Shown here: positions 35,575-46,960 of the stretch, piece by piece
Layout of the letters: each line of letters begins with the position of its first letter
Position numbering within the stretch: position 1 is the first letter of the stretch
Assembly (NCBI GenBank): GCA_020466095.1
Contig: CM035806.1
Span: forward strand, 164,433,379-164,497,378
Length of the DNA stretch: 64,000 nucleotides
Origin: Chlorops oryzae
Lineage: Eukaryota > Arthropoda > Insecta > Diptera > Chloropidae
Reading direction: 5' to 3'
Notes under the pieces: model-generated
The model's database searches: none
Told to the model about the DNA's origin: nothing
Seen by the model: the letters and a program-made list of their open reading frames with translations, nothing else
Translations under genes and position numbers: made by a program

Positions 35575-36020
35575 ACAAATTTCGTGAAGATAGCTTAACT
35601 TCTTCGATTAGAAAACTGGATACAGACAAACGGACGGACATACAGACGGGCGCGGACATGAGTAAATGGAACCTCCTGATGACGCTGTTCATTTATAAGT
35701 ATATACATGGAGCATTCCACAGAAAATGATACTTCTGTCCCGTACAAACGGACAAATAAATACTAATATAATTACTCAAAAAATTTCGAAAGGGCGCGCC
35801 TTGCTTTCTGTTAAGTATCTTAATATGAGTAAATTATAAAAATCTTTTCAATCCAATTAAATACTTAAACATAAAAAATATCATGAATATCATTTATCCC
35901 GCACGTGGAATGCTCCACATACACACTTTGTATGGTTATTTTCGACTGGTTCTGGCTGTTACGCTCAACCACACAAACGCAATATACTTACAACCCCGCC
36001 ACAGAGTGTGTCGGGTATAA
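35575..36020 (+). mobile_element. mini-me-type 3' fragment
   Basis: It contains GATAGCTTAACTTCTTCGAT, a short GGACGGACATACAGACGG run, GACTGGTTCTGGCTGTTACG and AGAGTGTGTCGGGTATAA. It is interrupted by the element at 35709-35916. Confidence 0.8.
35709..35916. mobile_element. TIR element in mini-me, ACAT duplication
   Basis: The ends GGAGCATTCCAC and GTGGAATGCTCC are perfect inverted repeats. ACAT is present on both sides. It is 208 bp and splits the TA-rich part of the surrounding mini-me. The superfamily is not assigned. Confidence 0.85.
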
Positions 36021-36642
36021 AAAGCACCAATATCTGTTTTAGTTATGAGTTCTTCGAATGCAAATATAAAAAAGTTCAAGCAAATATACTCCCTTGAGTG
36101 TGTATTGCCATAGCAGCGATTACTTCCAGAGGAAAGCTTTTGTCTACAATATTCAATTTTGTTGGAGTTTCGAAAAAATTTGTCAAACGGATGGCAATAC
36201 TCAGTTTGAGAAGCGTACACAAATATCTTCATATATGCAATAAAATGCAAAATGCAAAAAAAAAAAAGGGGGACAGCAGCATGAAAGAGGAACGATTCTA
36301 TTCAACAATCACACTGTGCTCGAGTTTGGTATTTTTATTTATTTATTTATATTTTTTTTTCACCGAGACAATATACTGGCAAATCTGGCAAACAAATGTA
36401 ATTGTGGGGGGTGCGCTGAATTCAGTTCAATCAATCGCTTTTTAATATTGGATCAAGTTTTTGAGATATCGCGGTTGAAAAATGATGATTAACTTCATGA
36501 AAAAAAAAAAATGTTCATATTAAGTTTCATGTCAGGCAGGGCAGGGCAGGCAAAGAAACGAAATGGAACGTTTGCCATTCGTTTCGTTTCATTCTTTTTA
36601 CAAAACGAAACACAAACGCAAACACAATAAAAGGACGAATTA

Positions 36643-37240
36643 CCCAGTAAAAAATTGGATTACTCAAAGATTAATCTTGGATTACTCTTCAAATCTCCGA
36701 GCCTTATGTATGTACATATTTTGTACTCCATTTTATCATTGCATGTCCTTACGGGCGAGCAATCCTTTTGAGCTCCCAATGGAGATCAAGAAGACTACTT
36801 ACTCCTTTTGACCTCCGAATGGCGGTCGAGGAGATTAATAGCAAATAGTGAGTAATCCTTTAAATCTCCTGAATGAGCACAAATGGAGTAATATTTTTGA
36901 CTCAAAAAAATTAATTTTTCGGTTTTTGAGTATTTTTATAATATCATCATCTAAATTATAATTTCTATTTCTGTAAATATTTATTTCCCGCTTTTGATTC
37001 TCCTTGTGTGGGGTTTGAACCTCGGAACTCTCGATTCCTAGTCAAGTGTTCACCCTCGACACCGTGTTTGCCAAATCGATAGTATGGGATTTCATTTTTT
37101 TCATTTATAAGTTTGAAATCAAATTTAATGTAATTTTTGTTTCCATTTCGGATTGCTCGGCTATGCTCCAAATGTATGAAAAGAGTCACTACTCCTTCAC
37201 TGCTCGATTAAGGCATTTCTCCTAAATTTTTTTTACTGGG
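36643..37240. mobile_element. CCC-type TIR element C (598 bp)
   Basis: The ends CCCAGTAAAAAATT and AATTTTTTTTACTGGG have TA on both flanks. The interior repeats GGATTACTC/GAGTAATCC and GAGCTCC-like motifs and holds tRNA-like module 6. Confidence 0.72.
37005..37085 (-). repeat. tRNA-like module 6
   Basis: The minus strand reads GGTGTCGAGGGTGAACAC, GACTAGGAATCGAGAG and box B GGTTCAAACCCC. It is closely related to module 8 (56696-56760), so these two form one family. Confidence 0.55.
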
Positions 37241-37388
37241 TAATGCCAAACGATACAATGTTGTTTCGACTTTGTTTTATAATATATTAAGAGCAAAAAT
37301 TAATACGCGAAAATCTCCGTTGACTGAACCAATCCCAAAGAATCATCACTTTCGTATTCAGTGTATTTTAGGTAGATTTAAAGCTTTC

Positions 37389-37389
<1 letters not shown>

Positions 37390-37432
<43 letters not shown>
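37390..37432 (+). repeat. poly(T) run of 43
   Basis: A very long homopolymer; it could be a reverse-strand retrotransposition tail. No matching retrosequence or duplication was recognised. Confidence 0.95.
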
Positions 37433-37433
<1 letters not shown>

Positions 37434-37901
37434 AACCAGCACAGTGTTATTAACAGGCGTTAGCTTGAAAACATATCCATTACGATTTATGGGAAATTGC
37501 GAACCGTGGACCGTTTTAAGGGCCTTCTATAAGTAAAATGGAAAGAGTTAAAGTGGCAATTCCACTGGGAAAATTCAAGAATACTTGAAGGAATACCGTA
37601 GAAATTAGTGCTCTGAAATTCCAAAAAGTTTCGAAAATTATTTCTTCTCCATTATTTGCTGCTTTTTATATGAATCTTTCATTTGAAAATAAATTTATAT
37701 TATTTTGAATTTAATTTTTCCACTGCCCACTATTCTTAACATTAAGATATTGGCAAAAAGAATTCATAAAAAAACATTTCGTATATTTTCATGCTTCATC
37801 AATTCAACCCACAAACGAATTAAAACCCATAAAAAAAAAACAAAAAACAAAAAACAACCATTAAATCAAACTCAAAACATGATCGACCATATATTGACCA
37901 G

Positions 37902-37958
37902 AATTCGCTGAGAGCCTCCCGGGATCCACGCCGCGCAGTCCGTACCCAATGCGCCGAC
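37902..37958 (+). CDS. sif: SIF coding exon 9 (57-base small exon)
   Basis: Encodes residues 646-665, EFAESLPGSTPRSPYPMRR, joining SMENL upstream. The acceptor is ATTGACCAG and the donor CGAC then GTAAGT. Both boundaries are phase 1 and the length is a multiple of three, so skipping would keep the frame. The peptide matches Drosophila SIF at the same position. The proline-directed serines (GSTPRSP) are possible phosphosites. Confidence 0.9.
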
Positions 37959-38142
37959 GTAAGTACCAGAATCATTGCATTCTTCCATTGCATTCTTCGT
38001 TCGATTTCAGTTGACTTCTTGAATTCAAATTTTGATTTCGATTTCAATTTCGATTACTTCGATAATTATCGATAAAAATCAAATCCTTTTTCGTTTGTTA
38101 AATTTTTTTTTTTTAATTTCAAATGTTTGTTTTATCGTGCAG
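37959..38142 (+). other. sif: sif intron 9
   Basis: A 184-base intron, GTAAGT to ATCGTGCAG, with no repeat of note. Confidence 0.9.
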
Positions 38143-38329
38143 CCAGCGCAAAATCTTCCACGCTACCTTTGCCGCCACATCGACCTCTATCGGCTGTTCG
38201 TGACAATGATCGTGATCGTGACCGTGACCGTGAACGTGATGGTTATTACAGCGATCGTAACGAACTTATACGTGAACGCGAAAGAGAACGAGAACGCGAA
38301 CGAGGATATTTATCAGACCACAATACGAG
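38143..38329 (+). CDS. sif: SIF coding exon 10: Arg-Asp/Glu repeat linker
   Basis: Encodes residues 665-727: SAKSSTLPLPPHRPLSAVRD, then alternating NDRDRDRDRERDGYYSDRNE, LIRERERERERERGYLSDHN. The mixed-charge RD/RE run resembles flexible or helical linkers. The proline-rich LPLPPHRP segment is a possible SH3 or EVH1 ligand. The acceptor is ATCGTGCAG and the donor ACGAG then GTAAAT. It enters in phase 1 and leaves in phase 2. Reading past the donor meets TAA at once, so splicing is required. Confidence 0.93.
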
Positions 38330-39601
38330 GTAAATAGAATGTTCTAAATGTACCTATATATATATATATATATATACCATACATGTCACCTTGGGTGCTC
38401 ACAAGGCATGCATCTGATACCGATAAAGAAACCGATAACGATACCACCGATAGCAACACTCACATCTATATGAAAACATCAAAACAAATTTTGAGCTCGC
38501 GATCATATTGACATACATTGTAGAAGCTACCAGTTCCTGAGTAATCATGATTCATCAATGCATTAACATGGGTTTTCGGCAAATGCATTATCCGATAACA
38601 AGCAAAAAACAATCGACCTTCGGAGTCGATATTAAGCTTAAAATCCATTGTGTCCGTTCAATGGAAATAATGCCGACGAGAAGGTCGTCACAACAAATTT
38701 ATTGGGCAAAATTTTCTGAAAAATTCTGGTCGTATTGGAAGTATTGAAATCTTCCATTTGCAAAGGTCCAAAAATCACGAAACTGTGAAGAAACCTTGGA
38801 AATCCGTGCGCCACCCACTGCCACGCCCACCTGCTTTGTATAACAGCGCATTCCAAAATCGTTAGTTTTTGACCAAAATTCGATACAAATCTTATGTGGA
38901 TTCTCCTGAAGAAAAAAATCAAACCAAATAGGGCTACCACGTCCACACTTTGGATTTTATGCCCAGCCAAAAGTTGTTTATTTTACTGGCTTTCATTTCC
39001 AATCTGGATTATATGAAGGCATCACTGACGATGTCTACCACATATAACCATATATGTCACTCTCATAGATTTTGAGCGGTATATTTCGCGCTAGTTAGAA
39101 AGAGATGGTACTCGGCAGGCAAAAAAGGAGCGAGAGAGAAATACTTTTGGTGGGTACCTAAGTGCAAAATGTTCATTTTGGTGGGTACCCAAGACCGTGG
39201 TGAGTACCCAAGACCGTGTTGAAAAGAGCCAAAATGAAAACGGCTCCTGAGTGACATATATAGTTATGTTATATATGATGTCTACTGACAATGGTTGATT
39301 GTGCTAGGGCAATAGGAAATCATTTGAATACAATTTGCTCAAGATGTGTTCGAATCGGCAAGTACCTACCTGCAAGATTTCTCACCACATCTTTGATATT
39401 CGAAATATTTAGATGCATACTTTTAGGTGTCGAACATCAAAAACGTCTAGTATCGTCATCGGGAATCTTATCGATGGATGCATCGCAAATATGTATTTTA
39501 TTACCATATGAACGTATGAACATATTTATTTATATATATATGTATAATACATATGTATGTCAGTCAGTGTAAATATGTGTTTGTTGTTTTTGTTTGCATA
39601 G
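38330..39601 (+). other. sif: sif intron 10
   Basis: A 1.3 kb intron, GTAAAT to GTTTGCATAG. It has a TA run near 38355-38376, a degenerate CCGATA repeat near 38418-38455 and a TIR element at 39044-39267. Confidence 0.88.
39044..39267. mobile_element. TIR element with ATATATGTCACTC ends
   Basis: The ends ATAACCATATATGTCACTC and GAGTGACATATATAGTTAT are inverted. Inside is a short direct repeat of GGGTACCCAAGACCGTG. The target duplication is unclear. Confidence 0.62.
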
Positions 39602-39850
39602 TTTTTCGAATTCTCGTTGCGCCTCTTGCATTGGCGAATCGGCGCGCGCTCAATGGTTTCGTCATTCCGATGGTTGGCGCTCTGGCAGCTCGACAATTGG
39701 CTCTGGTTCGGGGCAAGGCCTTATGTCGCAACAAACTGGCGGTTCCGGGCACAAACGCTCACCATGGGACTCATTGCCGTCACTGCGTCAGGACAGCAGC
39801 CTAAATGATTCGGGCTACAAGAGCGCCCGCGCCGATTCGCTGGAGCAACG
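39602..39850 (+). CDS. sif: SIF coding exon 11
   Basis: Encodes residues 727-810: SFSNSRCASCIGESARAQWF, RHSDGWRSGSSTIGSGSGQG, LMSQQTGGSGHKRSPWDSLP, SLRQDSSLNDSGYKSARADS, LEQR. It is a serine-rich conserved linker with several basic-SxxS phosphorylation-like motifs. The acceptor is GTTTGCATAG and the donor CAACG then GTGAGT. The length is 249 bases with phase 2 at both ends, so it is a possible frame-preserving cassette. Confidence 0.95.
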
Positions 39851-40532
39851 GTGAGTATCAAAATATAGAACAAAAACGAAAATAAAACAACAACAATAAG
39901 ACCGAGCACAGCTCAGCAAGACCGCGGTCACTCTAGGCGGGGTATATTCATTATTTTTGCAGAGCTCGCCGCGTAAAAGCACACCGTTTTGAATTGAGCG
40001 AAATTTTTCATTATTGAACCCCTCGCCTGACCGGTTGCTTTTATTTCGTATTTCGTATCTACTGTTCGCGGAAATCGTGTTACGCAAAGACAAAAGGCAA
40101 AGAACAACGGACAATTTTTTACCAACCACACATTTTTCCATTTCATCGATGTCGTTTGATTTTAAAGGACGGAAATTCCTGCAACAAGACCTTTTCGACA
40201 ACCAAAGGAAGGGGGCGAGGAGAGACTGCTCAAAAGAAACTTCAACTGCGAAAATGTTAAATTTTTAAGCTTGCCACGGCCGTTTTTTTTTTTTTTTTTT
40301 TTTTTTTGTACTATGATAATAGCAAAACGTCCACACTGTCTTTCGGTCATATTATTTTGCCGTCAACAAATTGATGAGCGGACGCGGACGCGGACGATAG
40401 ATAGACGATCGATTGAATCCACAGACCCGTTTTTGAATTCGAATTTTTTCGAGATTTTCCTTAAAATTTTCTGCAGCGAAACTCGAATGAATTTTAATCT
40501 CGAATTCTTTCGTGTTTGCTATTCGCTTTCAG
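39851..40532 (+). other. sif: sif intron 11
   Basis: A 682-base intron, GTGAGT to TCGCTTTCAG, with a poly(T) at 40284-40307. No other feature is seen. Confidence 0.9.
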
Positions 40533-40662
40533 CGCTGAATTTATACGACAGGATAGCTTGCGCTCCGACTATTTGAGCGATCGCGATTCACGGTATGGCA
40601 TCGTTCAACAGGCCTCAATCGACAGTACCGACTCACGGATGTGTTATTTAACATCATCTGAG
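40533..40662 (+). CDS. sif: SIF coding exon 12 (last exon in window)
   Basis: Encodes residues 810-853: AEFIRQDSLRSDYLSDRDSR, YGIVQQASIDSTDSRMCYLT, SSE. The acceptor is TCGCTTTCAG and the donor GAG then GTAAGT, phase 0. In Drosophila SIF the next residues are an acidic stretch (SDDDRMSLTT...) leading into the first PH domain. Neither is found in the remaining 23 kb, so the gene continues beyond the window. Confidence 0.94.
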
Positions 40663-41279
40663 GTAAGTGCTTGTGTATACCTAAACGTTAACTATAAGCA
40701 AATTTAACCATTCCCAAATGGCAGCATTCCGTCTATTTCGAAAGCCAACTATAGAATGTATTTGAAAGATTTTTTTTTTTTCTTTTTTTTGGGAGAATTC
40801 AACGTCCTCAAATGTCTATCAAGCTAACCGGTAGAAGAACATCAAGCAATAAATGAGAAACGATTTCTGATTACTTTCCGATAACAAGACATTCATACAT
40901 ATACAGTGCCTTTTTCATATCTATAGTGCTTTCTCTATAGCCAAAAAAAATATTCATAGCAAAAATTCGACGTACTTCGAGGAACTGGATCGTTTTAGAA
41001 GATCGATTTTTGGCTGAAAGCATCGCTTTAAATTGCTATTGTGAAACCCCTGTTTGTATGGAGAAAATACGACCGTTGGCAAAACAACAGGAATTTAAAG
41101 CGTAAAAATAAATTTAAAAAAAAAAAAATGTCCATAATGTGTGGCCCCTTTAATGAGAAAACTCCTCGACGTTTTCAGCCAAGAATCTTTTTGCTTAAAC
41201 AAAACGGGTTTTTGTTGTTGTACCTAAAACATCTATTATGAATAATTTGTTCTATAGTTATGAAATGCGCTATATTAAC

Positions 41280-41640
41280 TAAATGTCTATTTAATTTTTA
41301 TCCAAATTATCCGTTTTATCCGGACGGGCGATTCTTATTCAGGTGGATTAAAGAAAGCAAAAAAAATGAAGAAAAGCAAAATTACTGAATTATCCGGATA
41401 GCGGATAATGACGGGATAGTAAATTATTGAGTCACTACCACCGCCTTCTGATTACTATGCCCTATCAAGGCGTATAGCAATTGAAAACCTTTTATCCGAA
41501 CTATCCGTTTTATCCGGAAGGCGATTTCTTACTCAGGCGAGTAAAAAAGAAAGCAAAGTATGAAGAAAATCGAGACCGAATCTGAATTATCCGTTTTATC
41601 CGGATAACGAAAACTGACCGCGCATTATCGTTTCGTATAG
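41280..41640 (+). repeat. diverged tandem repeat with ATCCGTTTTATCCGGA
   Basis: The block ATCCGTTTTATCCGGA...GCGATT...ACTCAGG...AAAGAAAGCAAA occurs at about 41307 and 41503, with a third partial motif near 41588. The period is roughly 195 bp. Confidence 0.75.
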
Positions 41641-42148
41641 TGTGTCAATTATAATAAGTATTTAATATCTATATGAATTCAAATAAATCAAATCAATTTC
41701 GTATGCTCATGAATTGTTCATGTGTGTGACGAATAAGTAAAAAGTCGTGTAACTTTATTTGATTGATTCAAATAGCATTATACTAACATTAAAACTGCGA
41801 AATATAGTCGAATGAAAATGCACTTCTTTTTTTATCACAAAACCGACACTCACTTATCCAATTAAGAGGTCATTAGCAGTGTCCTGCTTTTTAATAGTTT
41901 ATTTAGCTATCTTATCTCAGAAAAAAAAAAACTAGCACTGCGAAGAGCTCATCGTATTTATCTACATACATATGTATGTTAATAAGTAGTATAAATAATA
42001 CTAACTCTATGCTAGAGTTAAAAATTTTTTACTTTCTTGCATTCCATTCTCTCTGTCCAATTGACCTAGTTGTTAATTCATTATGGACAGTTGTGAGCAA
42101 CAACAACAACTCGCATTCAAATCAGTGCTATTCGTTTCGTTTCGAATG

Positions 42149-42186
42149 GAGAACGGATAACGGATAACGGACAACGGACAACGGAC
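42149..42186 (+). repeat. AACGGATAACGGACAACGG heptamer repeat
   Basis: About five copies of a 7-base unit CGGATAA/CGGACAA. Confidence 0.9.
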
Positions 42187-42536
42187 ATCCATTTGACAGT
42201 GATCTCCTTAAAAAGTTATGTGGTACAAACATACATACATACGTCCGCACGCATGCCGGCTTACCGTCGATAAATAGCACACACATGTCAAACAGACCTC
42301 CCCCAAAAAAGGCCTCCCGACTCTAATTGAAAATGAACTTTGTCTCGCTTTCACGATCTTAATTAACGCGTACCAAATGTCGGTCGTTAATAGCTTTTTA
42401 ATGGAACGAATTTCACTTGAAAAAGTACTTGAAAAAAATGTTGACATTCAAGTTGAATTTGTTGCCTGCCAACAAGTTCCCACAGACAATAGAGTTCGGA
42501 CCGGACTGATCTAAACCAAATCCGTTTGGCTTCTTT

Positions 42537-42544
42537 TATATATA

Positions 42545-42588
<44 letters not shown>

Positions 42589-42602
42589 CATATTTATATA
42601 TA
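42537..42602. repeat. (TA)n microsatellite
   Basis: TA dinucleotide run with a TACATACATATT tail. Confidence 0.96.
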
Positions 42603-42950
42603 AATTCGAACAAAACGAGTGCATAATGCAAGGCGCCCAAAACTTTTACGTCCCCAAATTGCATTCGAACGAACGAACGAATGTTGCTTGTCACACTGCC
42701 ACAGAGAACTTGATTGAGCACAACAGTCTGTTAAATGGCACACTTCTTCATATGCCACTCACACACAGAAACGCACACTCGCACTCAACACACACACACA
42801 CACACGTATGCATAATGCATATTAAGGTACGTTCGGTAGATGCGACCGTGGAACACAGTGGCCTGTGTGCAAAGTCTTAAAAGGAGCCTTTTTTTGCTTG
42901 TGCTTTAGGCGTAGCATAATTTTTAGCGCAATCTAAAAGTATTTTTGCGC

Positions 42951-43151
42951 ATGCGGCATGCCATCACCAAAGAGCGCCGTCCCTACAAAATTCTCTGGCA
43001 ACCGCGAAAGAAAGCTCTCAAAGAATACAACTGTCCCCACAGACACACACCCCAGCCCCCTACACACTCACACTCACACTCACAAACGCACACGCACACA
43101 CACAAACACTCTCCATATAAAAATGCAATGTCGCTAAACAATGCTCTAAGG
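42951..43151 (+). CDS. candidate alternative first coding exon of sif
   Basis: From the ATG at 42951 the frame reads MRHAITKERRPYKILWQPRK, KALKEYNCPHRHTPQPP, then a His/Thr/Ser stretch coded by CA repeats, and ends SLNNALR directly before GTGAGT (43152). The first 27 codons look coding: varied residues and no low complexity. The donor leaves phase 0, the phase in which exon 12 also ends, so it could splice onto the same downstream exon and give a shorter SIF lacking the EVH1 part. Short SIF forms are known in Drosophila, but I cannot confirm that this peptide is one. It may be chance. Confidence 0.33.
43060..43106 (+). repeat. (CA)n-type microsatellite
   Basis: CACTCA/CACACG repeats inside the candidate exon. 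A similar run lies near 42785-42805. Confidence 0.9.
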
Positions 43152-45293
43152 GTGAGTTTGCAGCTCCGTTTTTATTTCTCTTTTAATTCATTTAATTTAA
43201 TTTAATTTATTATTAATTTTTGTTTTTTTTTTTCTTGATATCCGCTTTCAAAAAAGTGCATTTCTTCTGGCATGTTCATACGAAAAAAAAAAAAATTTTT
43301 TTTGGCGCTCTTTTTCGTGCTATTTATTAAATATCACGATCTGAATTCATTATGGAATATACTAAGACGTTGCTGTGTGTGGGGGTGTGTGTGTGTGCGG
43401 CCGTGTGCCCATGCCGATGTCGATGTTGATGTCCATGTGCAAGTCCATGTATGTGAGAGTGGGTTCTTTCCTGCAGCCGTTAAAAGCTCAAAGTTGGCAT
43501 TTGTGTAACACAGTTACTCGTATGCTGCGTGGCCCAGTCTCGTGCTAGCATCCATGCGGTTCGATTTGCTCTGTGGAAAACGTGCGTCTTCATTTATATT
43601 TAAACGAGATGAAAACACAGCTCGCGTCGAAACTAATCGTATCGCATTGTATCGTATATCGTTCAATTTATTATTACAATATTCATTATTTTTTATAGTG
43701 CTCAGCAATAAAAAAAAAAAAAAAAATAAATAATAAAAATATTAAAAAAACAGCCATAAGTAAAAATGAAATAAGAACGCTTGTCCCAATTTAAACATTT
43801 AAACACAATAATTTTAAACTCAAACAAGCCAAATAAATAGAAAAAAAAAGAACTAAAAAATCTTAGCATATTTTGAGGGGGGTCCAGAGTAAAAGTTATA
43901 AGTTCCTTCCTTCGACGATTTCCAATTTTCAATCTTTTTTTTTTTTTGTATTTTTGTATTTTAATAGGGACCAATTAAGGAAATTAAGAGTGACAGCAAC
44001 ATACCAAGACAAGCACATAATGAACAATGCATGCTGCATTCTGAAGAATGTACTTGAGAAATAATAAAAATAAAAAAAAAATGTGAAAAAAAAATCCAAA
44101 AAATTAAAAAAAAAAATCCTTTCAAATATGCAACTGTATACTCTTCGTTTGTGGAATGTTTGCTTTTTTTTTGCTTGTCGTTTGTATGAAATACAGTCAC
44201 GTGTATGTATGAAATAGTGCTTAGATGGAGCACGCAGCACGAGGTAAATGATGATTAGCATCCACAGAAATAAAACGCGCGCGCCTCGCTGTCTCGTTGT
44301 CCAGCAGTGTAGTTTGCTGATTAATGTCACCTTTAGCTACTTCAAGAGTCACAATAGAAAAAGTTTAATTACTGTTGTTTTTTGTTATTCAAACTAATGT
44401 TACTGATCATTTGCCCCATTGTTGATTGCTAAGCAAAAAAAAAAAAAGGAAAACTATTTTCCCTAAAGATTGTCCTTCAACGAAGTTGATGAATTTGCCT
44501 GAATTCGTATGCTTTTTGTTACCAATCACAAGGATTTGTGTTCGAAATTTCGTTCTTTAAGGACACTCATCAAGTTGCTAGGACTCTCAACGAATCGCGC
44601 TGATTAGACGTTCGTATTTATAAATCATATCTTCCCATCATCGATATCAAATCGATGAAAGATTCTCGCAAAGTTCAAAAAAATGATGACTCGAGATTTT
44701 CAAAATTCTTTTTTTTTTTTTGTTGTTTTTTTTTTTTTGTTGTGTTGTTGCAGATAAACACATATCGATGAAATAATTAAATTGAATTATAATCTAGTCC
44801 AAACCGTCCGTAATGCTGCTGTTTTGCCAGTGAAAAGACAAACGAAATCGTTTTGAATGCGATTTTAATCTCATCATTGTGTGCTCTAAAATATCAAATG
44901 AAAAAAATAATAATTAAATAATGAATAAATATGCCACGCCAATTGTTTAGAGTGTGTGTTAGTGTGTGTGTGTGGGCGTGTATATTCATAAACAATTGCC
45001 TTAAAAAAGAAATAATAAATTGTGTTCACACTCTCGACCAATAATCGTCATTTAATAATTTAAGGATTAAAATAACTGCCGAACAATTTATACACCATAG
45101 ATTTTTTAAACTAGAACAAATGGAAACACCAACATGAGAATGAGGAAAATTATGGATTTTTAAATGATTGCATAAAACAGGTAAATTGTTCAATTGTGAT
45201 ATTTTGATAAGCCTGATTGAATGAACGAATGACCGAATTAATCAAACAATAAAGCAATCAATCAAGCAATTATTTCGAAAAATTGATCAGAAA

Positions 45294-45323
45294 GAGCGAG
45301 AGAGAGAGGAGAGAGAGAGAGAG
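45294..45323 (+). repeat. (GA)n microsatellite
   Basis: Short GA run with one GG interruption. Confidence 0.92.
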
Positions 45324-45756
45324 TTTGTCGCAATAACAATTGCTTTCGAAATCAATCCGTATATTGTCCGTTCGACGATGGCTCTCGGCATTGCTGGGTA
45401 GCTCATTAATTTAAGCATGAAATTTTCCTTCGATTTTTCCCCATTTCCTCGATGCAACGTATCAGTTAGCAGCTTTCAGTTGAGTGAATTTGATTGTTCG
45501 CCTTGGAAGCCTTAAATACTTGTTCGTTCATGCGAGCATTTTTAGACTGAAAAGCAAAATCGAGACTGATCCTCAAAATGAAAATTAAAATGAAAATGAA
45601 ATTTAAGTCCATAAATAGCAATTAAAGCGTTGCAATATGCTCGTATGTAAATTCCTAGAATAATAAACGTTATCGAGTTAAGTGATGCGGAACGATTGTT
45701 ATCATCAAATTTGCTAGAATGCAACAATTCGAAGAACGTGCACCACATTTCACGTA

Positions 45757-45788
45757 CTGCAAACTGCAAACTGCAAACTGCAAACTGC
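45757..45788 (+). repeat. CTGCAAA heptamer repeat
   Basis: Four and a half exact copies of CTGCAAA. Confidence 0.95.
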
Positions 45789-46236
45789 ACTCTGCATGAG
45801 CTGACCATATTACGATATTCCGAAAATCAATTAAAAAATTCGTAGAATTCTCCATCGCATGAGCCAGGCTGAATTCCGCTTTATATGTATATGCATAATG
45901 ATATAAATATTATAATATGGTTTTTCAGAGCTGCTTTGTGTCTTCAGCATCAGAAAAATTTTGATGAAATGTTACTTTGACTTTTCTCTACCTTAGGAGC
46001 ATTTCTTTTTACGGGTTTTTCTCGCGTTAATGGGAGTTTAAAGGATGACCCGTTGGGACCGACTTAAGAGAGAAAAGTCTTTAAATTAATTTTTTATATT
46101 TCAAATTTATCAAATTTAATTTTGAGACATTTAGGAGAGATATCAAAAAGCCGAAATTTCTCATTTGAGTGACTTGAGAGCCCCCGCGCAAGTGTTCTGT
46201 ATAATCGTGGAATAGTAAAAACAAGTTTTCAGTATT

Positions 46237-46960
46237 TTTTCAGTCCTTCGATTCTTCAATCCTTCACAGTGCTTCAAAGTTCTTAAGTCCTTCAGTCCTT
46301 CAATCCCTCAAAGTCCTTCAATCCTTCCCAGTCCTTCAAAGTCCTTCAATCCTTCACATTCCCCAATCCTTCACACATCTTCAAAGCCCTTCAGCCCTTC
46401 AAAGTCCTTCATTACTTTAGTCCTTCAGTCCTTCAGTCCTTCAGTCCTTCAATCCTTCCAGTCCTTCAAAGTCCTCCAATCCTTCACATTCCTTCAATCC
46501 TTTACATTCCTTCAATCCTTCACATTCCTTCAATCCTTCACATTCCCCCAATCCTTCACACATCTTCAAAGCCCTTCAGCCCTTCAAAGTCCTTCATTAC
46601 TTTAGTCCTTCAGTGCTATAGTCCTTTATTCCTTTAGTGCTGTAGTCCTTTATCCTTTTAGTGCTAAAGTCCTTTAGTCCTTCAGTCCGTCAGTGCTTTA
46701 GACCTTTAGTCCTTCAGTGCTTTAGACCTTTAGTCCTTCAGTCCTTTAGTGCTATAGCCGTTTAGCCCTTCAGTCCCTTATTCCTTTAGTCCTTTAGAGT
46801 TATAGCCCCTTTGTCCTTCAGTCCCTTATTCCTTCAGTCCTTCAGTGCTATAGTCCTTAAGACCTTTAGTTCTTTAGTCCTTTAGTCCTTCAGACCTCTA
46901 ATTCTCCAGTCCTTTAATTCTTCAGTCCTTCAGCCAGCAGTCAGTCATTTCAGTCATTTC
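46237..46960 (+). repeat. (AGTCCTTC)n minisatellite
   Basis: More than 700 bases of degenerate octamers AGTCCTTC, AATCCTTC and AGTCCTTT. A higher-order segment (ATCTTCAAAGCCCTTCAGCC) occurs near 46378 and 46562. Confidence 0.96.

Larger units (their letters stand above)
31744..37901 (+). other. sif: sif intron 8 (6.2 kb)
   Basis: GTAAGT to ATTGACCAG. The first 800 bases have only short repeats: GTAGTT near 31781-31810 and CGACG near 32235-32255. Then come a mini-me element, a tRNA-like module, a 455-bp duplication holding a later insertion, a second mini-me with its own insertion, a CCC-type element and a 43-base poly(T). Confidence 0.85.

Noticed and set aside
37390..37432. Poly(A) tail of a minus-strand retrogene
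   Set aside because: No coding sequence, AATAAA signal or target duplication could be recognised beside the 43-base T run.
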